In this document: positions 62,534 to 64,000 of the stretch, one piece after another
Layout of the letters: each line of letters opens with the position of its first letter
How positions within the stretch are numbered: the first letter of the stretch is position 1
NCBI RefSeq assembly: GCF_003751385.1
Contig: NZ_RJVA01000015.1
Coordinates: 19,998 to 83,997, forward strand
DNA length: 64,000 nt
Source of the DNA: Desulfosoma caldarium
GTDB lineage: Bacteria; Desulfobacterota; Syntrophobacteria; Syntrophobacterales; DSM-9756
Reading direction: 5' to 3'
Position numbers and translations under genes: made by a program
The notes under the pieces: model-generated
Databases searched by the model: none
What the model saw: only the letters and a program-made list of their open reading frames with translations
What the model was told of the DNA's origin: nothing

Positions 62534-64000
62534 TCACTGCGCCTTGGAACTGAGGTTTTCCACACGCAAGGGTGTCAGGAGGTTGCCGTCGGTGATACGG
62601 CCCAGAGGCAGGTTTTCATAGTGGGTCGCGGCCTGCACGACCCCTTGAGGTACCTGCCGATCGATGCCCACCGGAGCTTCCATGGTCCCGTGCGGCGTGG
62701 ACAACAAGACCGTGTCCCCGTCTTGGATCCCCAGACTTTGCGCATCCTTTGGGCACAGCCACACGCTCCCTTGGGGTTCCAGTGTCCTGGCCCCCGTACC
62801 GTAACGGCCGTAGGTGCCGGACTGAAACAGCGACCGGCACACCAGCAAAAGCATGGGGTAAGCTTCCGAGGGCTGTGGAGGAAATTCCAGCCAGGGAGTG
62901 ACGGCACCCAACGAGGGATCCAGCACGCGGCGCCAGCTCGCCGAGCCGTACTTGGCTCGATACATGCGGTTCCACCAGTACCCTTCCTGGGGAATCTCCG
63001 AAAACGGATACTGATCGTAGTGCGGAAAAACCACACTGATTTCCCGAAAGATATCCTCGGCCGAGCCGTAGCCGAAATCCACGCCCAAACGTCGGGAAAG
63101 CTCCTGAAGAATCTTCCAATCATCCCAGGGACCTTCCACAAAAGCACGGGCTCGCTGCCGCTGCACTCGCAGTTCGCCGCTGGTCAGTGTGCCTTCGCTT
63201 TCCACCGCTGTCTTGGTCGGAAAGACCACATGGGCTCGAGCTGCCGTCTCGTTCAAGAACACTTCCTGGCTCATGACAAAGGCAGCGTTGTGCAGGGCCT
63301 TTTCCACCACGGGCCGAGGAAGGTGTGTGCCCATGAGGTTGGTGCCCATGAGAAGTAGGGCCTTGGGGGCGTCAGGGGCTCCTTCGGCTGCCAGATGCAG
63401 CATGCGGTCCAAAGAAAAGCCGGCTTCTCTGGGGATCGAAAGGCCCCAGACTTTTTCTAGCATCTCAGCATTGTCCAAGGCCATATAGCCCGGCAGCCAA
63501 AAGGGGCTCACGCCCATGTCCGAACAGCCCTGCGTGTTGGCTTTTTCGGCCGTGAGATGCAATCGCAGCTTTTTGCCAAGCACCAGAAGCAAATCCGCCA
63601 CGTAGCACATGGCCACGTAGCCGTCCGCAAGACCGGCCAGATCGTAGCCAACAATGAGCGAAGGCCTTTCGGCGTCCAGAAGTTTTTGGGCGGCATAGGC
63701 CAGGTCGTGGCGCTGCAGCCCCGTCGCCTCTTCGACCAGACTCCACTGCGTGGCGTCCAGCCGCTTTCTCAGGACTTCTTCGCGCCGGAAATCACCAAAC
63801 CCACGAAGCCGCGGATCGTTTTGTTCCAGAAGCGACTTGAGGATTCCCAGAATGACGAAGCCCGGACTTCCAGGCCGACAGGTGGCGTTCCACTGGGCTG
63901 CGGAACGAAACCGCGTGCGCCGCGTGCTGATGACAAGAAGGTCTCGAAGCCTCTTGTCCTTTTGCGCAGTATTGACCCGCCATGCCAGGGGAGGCATCTC
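62534..64000 (-). CDS. nuoG: NADH-quinone oxidoreductase subunit G, C-terminal part
   Basis: The frame is open to the right edge of the window, so the N-terminal ferredoxin-like and cluster-binding part is not seen. About 488 codons are present. They belong to the molybdopterin-oxidoreductase-like fold: SLIVGYDLAGLADGYVAM, ANTQGCSDMGVSPFWLPGY, LLLMGTNLMGTHLPRPVVE, VVFPTKTAVESEGTLTSGEL (the catalytic-subunit-like segment with EG) and the C-terminal domain with LCPKDAQSLGIQDGDTVLLS. It should carry electrons from the NADH or ferredoxin input to NuoI. First gene of the operon visible here. Confidence 0.9.
   Translation of the reverse strand, partial: EMPPLAWRVNTAQKDKRLRDLLVISTRRTRFRSAAQWNATCRPGSPGFVILGILKSLLEQNDPRLRGFGDFRREEVLRKRLDATQWSLVEEATGLQRHDLAYAAQKLLDAERPSLIVGYDLAGLADGYVAMCYVADLLLVLGKKLRLHLTAEKANTQGCSDMGVSPFWLPGYMALDNAEMLEKVWGLSIPREAGFSLDRMLHLAAEGAPDAPKALLLMGTNLMGTHLPRPVVEKALHNAAFVMSQEVFLNETAARAHVVFPTKTAVESEGTLTSGELRVQRQRARAFVEGPWDDWKILQELSRRLGVDFGYGSAEDIFREISVVFPHYDQYPFSEIPQEGYWWNRMYRAKYGSASWRRVLDPSLGAVTPWLEFPPQPSEAYPMLLLVCRSLFQSGTYGRYGTGARTLEPQGSVWLCPKDAQSLGIQDGDTVLLSTPHGTMEAPVGIDRQVPQGVVQAATHYENLPLGRITDGNLLTPLRVENLSSKAQ

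Overview
The window looks like part of the chromosome of a strictly anaerobic, sulfate-reducing Desulfobacterota (Syntrophobacteria-like, for example near Desulfosoma or Desulfacinum). This is inferred from gene content: a Ni-type CO dehydrogenase, small bacterial ferredoxins, a flavodiiron protein, hemerythrin, multiheme c cytochromes, TRAP transporters, HDOD/response-regulator proteins and a nuo operon. Base composition is moderately high in G+C, so nearly every real gene carries long antisense shadow frames. No tRNA, rRNA or CRISPR array was seen.

Layout. 1-660: decayed IS1380-type transposase end and one copy of a 150-bp repeat. 683-3718: three tandem response regulators (REC; REC plus degenerate HD-GYP; REC-HDOD), then a MoxR ATPase broken by a stop and a frameshift. 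4919-10413: a split-barrel flavoprotein, an NrfH-like quinol dehydrogenase with an octaheme hydroxylamine-oxidoreductase-like cytochrome, hemerythrin, flavodiiron protein and ferredoxin; together these suggest a nitrogen-oxide and oxygen stress module. 11110-15960: a mercuric-reductase-like flavoprotein and a 1028-residue fusion of radical SAM, ArsM-like methyltransferase and DUF5714-like Cys-rich domains. 16810-19770: a small protein, Asp-type ferredoxin with UspA, a GTPase-less IF-2-like protein with a methyltransferase, and a candidate structured RNA. 19876-22556: divergent cooS and tetR sharing a palindromic operator. 23886-24738: a graveyard of REP-associated transposase and ImmA/IrrE remnants plus the second repeat copy. 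25082-30193: a flavoprotein, a complete TRAP operon and a class II photolyase. 30242-31597: a beta-grasp-like protein divergent from a proteasome-type Ntn hydrolase. 31594-37659: an RND efflux operon with a PII-like partner. 38088-42312: two tiny proteins, a TIGR01777 epimerase, and hutH with an SBF-like transporter. 42679-47552: gamma-glutamyltransferase with a second TRAP system. 47811-55089: two DMT exporters, a Crp/Fnr regulator, a chemoreceptor, an EAL-HDOD protein and a GAF protein. 55127-64000: nuoN, M, L, K, J, I, H and a partial nuoG.

How it fits together (inference). Electrons from CO oxidation or other donors can pass through small ferredoxins to the flavodiiron protein. The quinone pool reaches the periplasmic octaheme cytochrome through the NrfH-like subunit, and Nuo links soluble reductant to quinone. 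The same GTGAA-N6-TTCAC palindrome lies upstream of cooS/tetR and of the ferredoxin by the flavodiiron gene, so the TetR protein may control both sites. The most unusual items are the radical SAM/ArsM/DUF5714 fusion, the CooS whose conserved C-cluster cysteine is Glu300, the IF-2-like protein without a GTPase, and the proteasome-like hydrolase beside a ubiquitin-fold-like protein.
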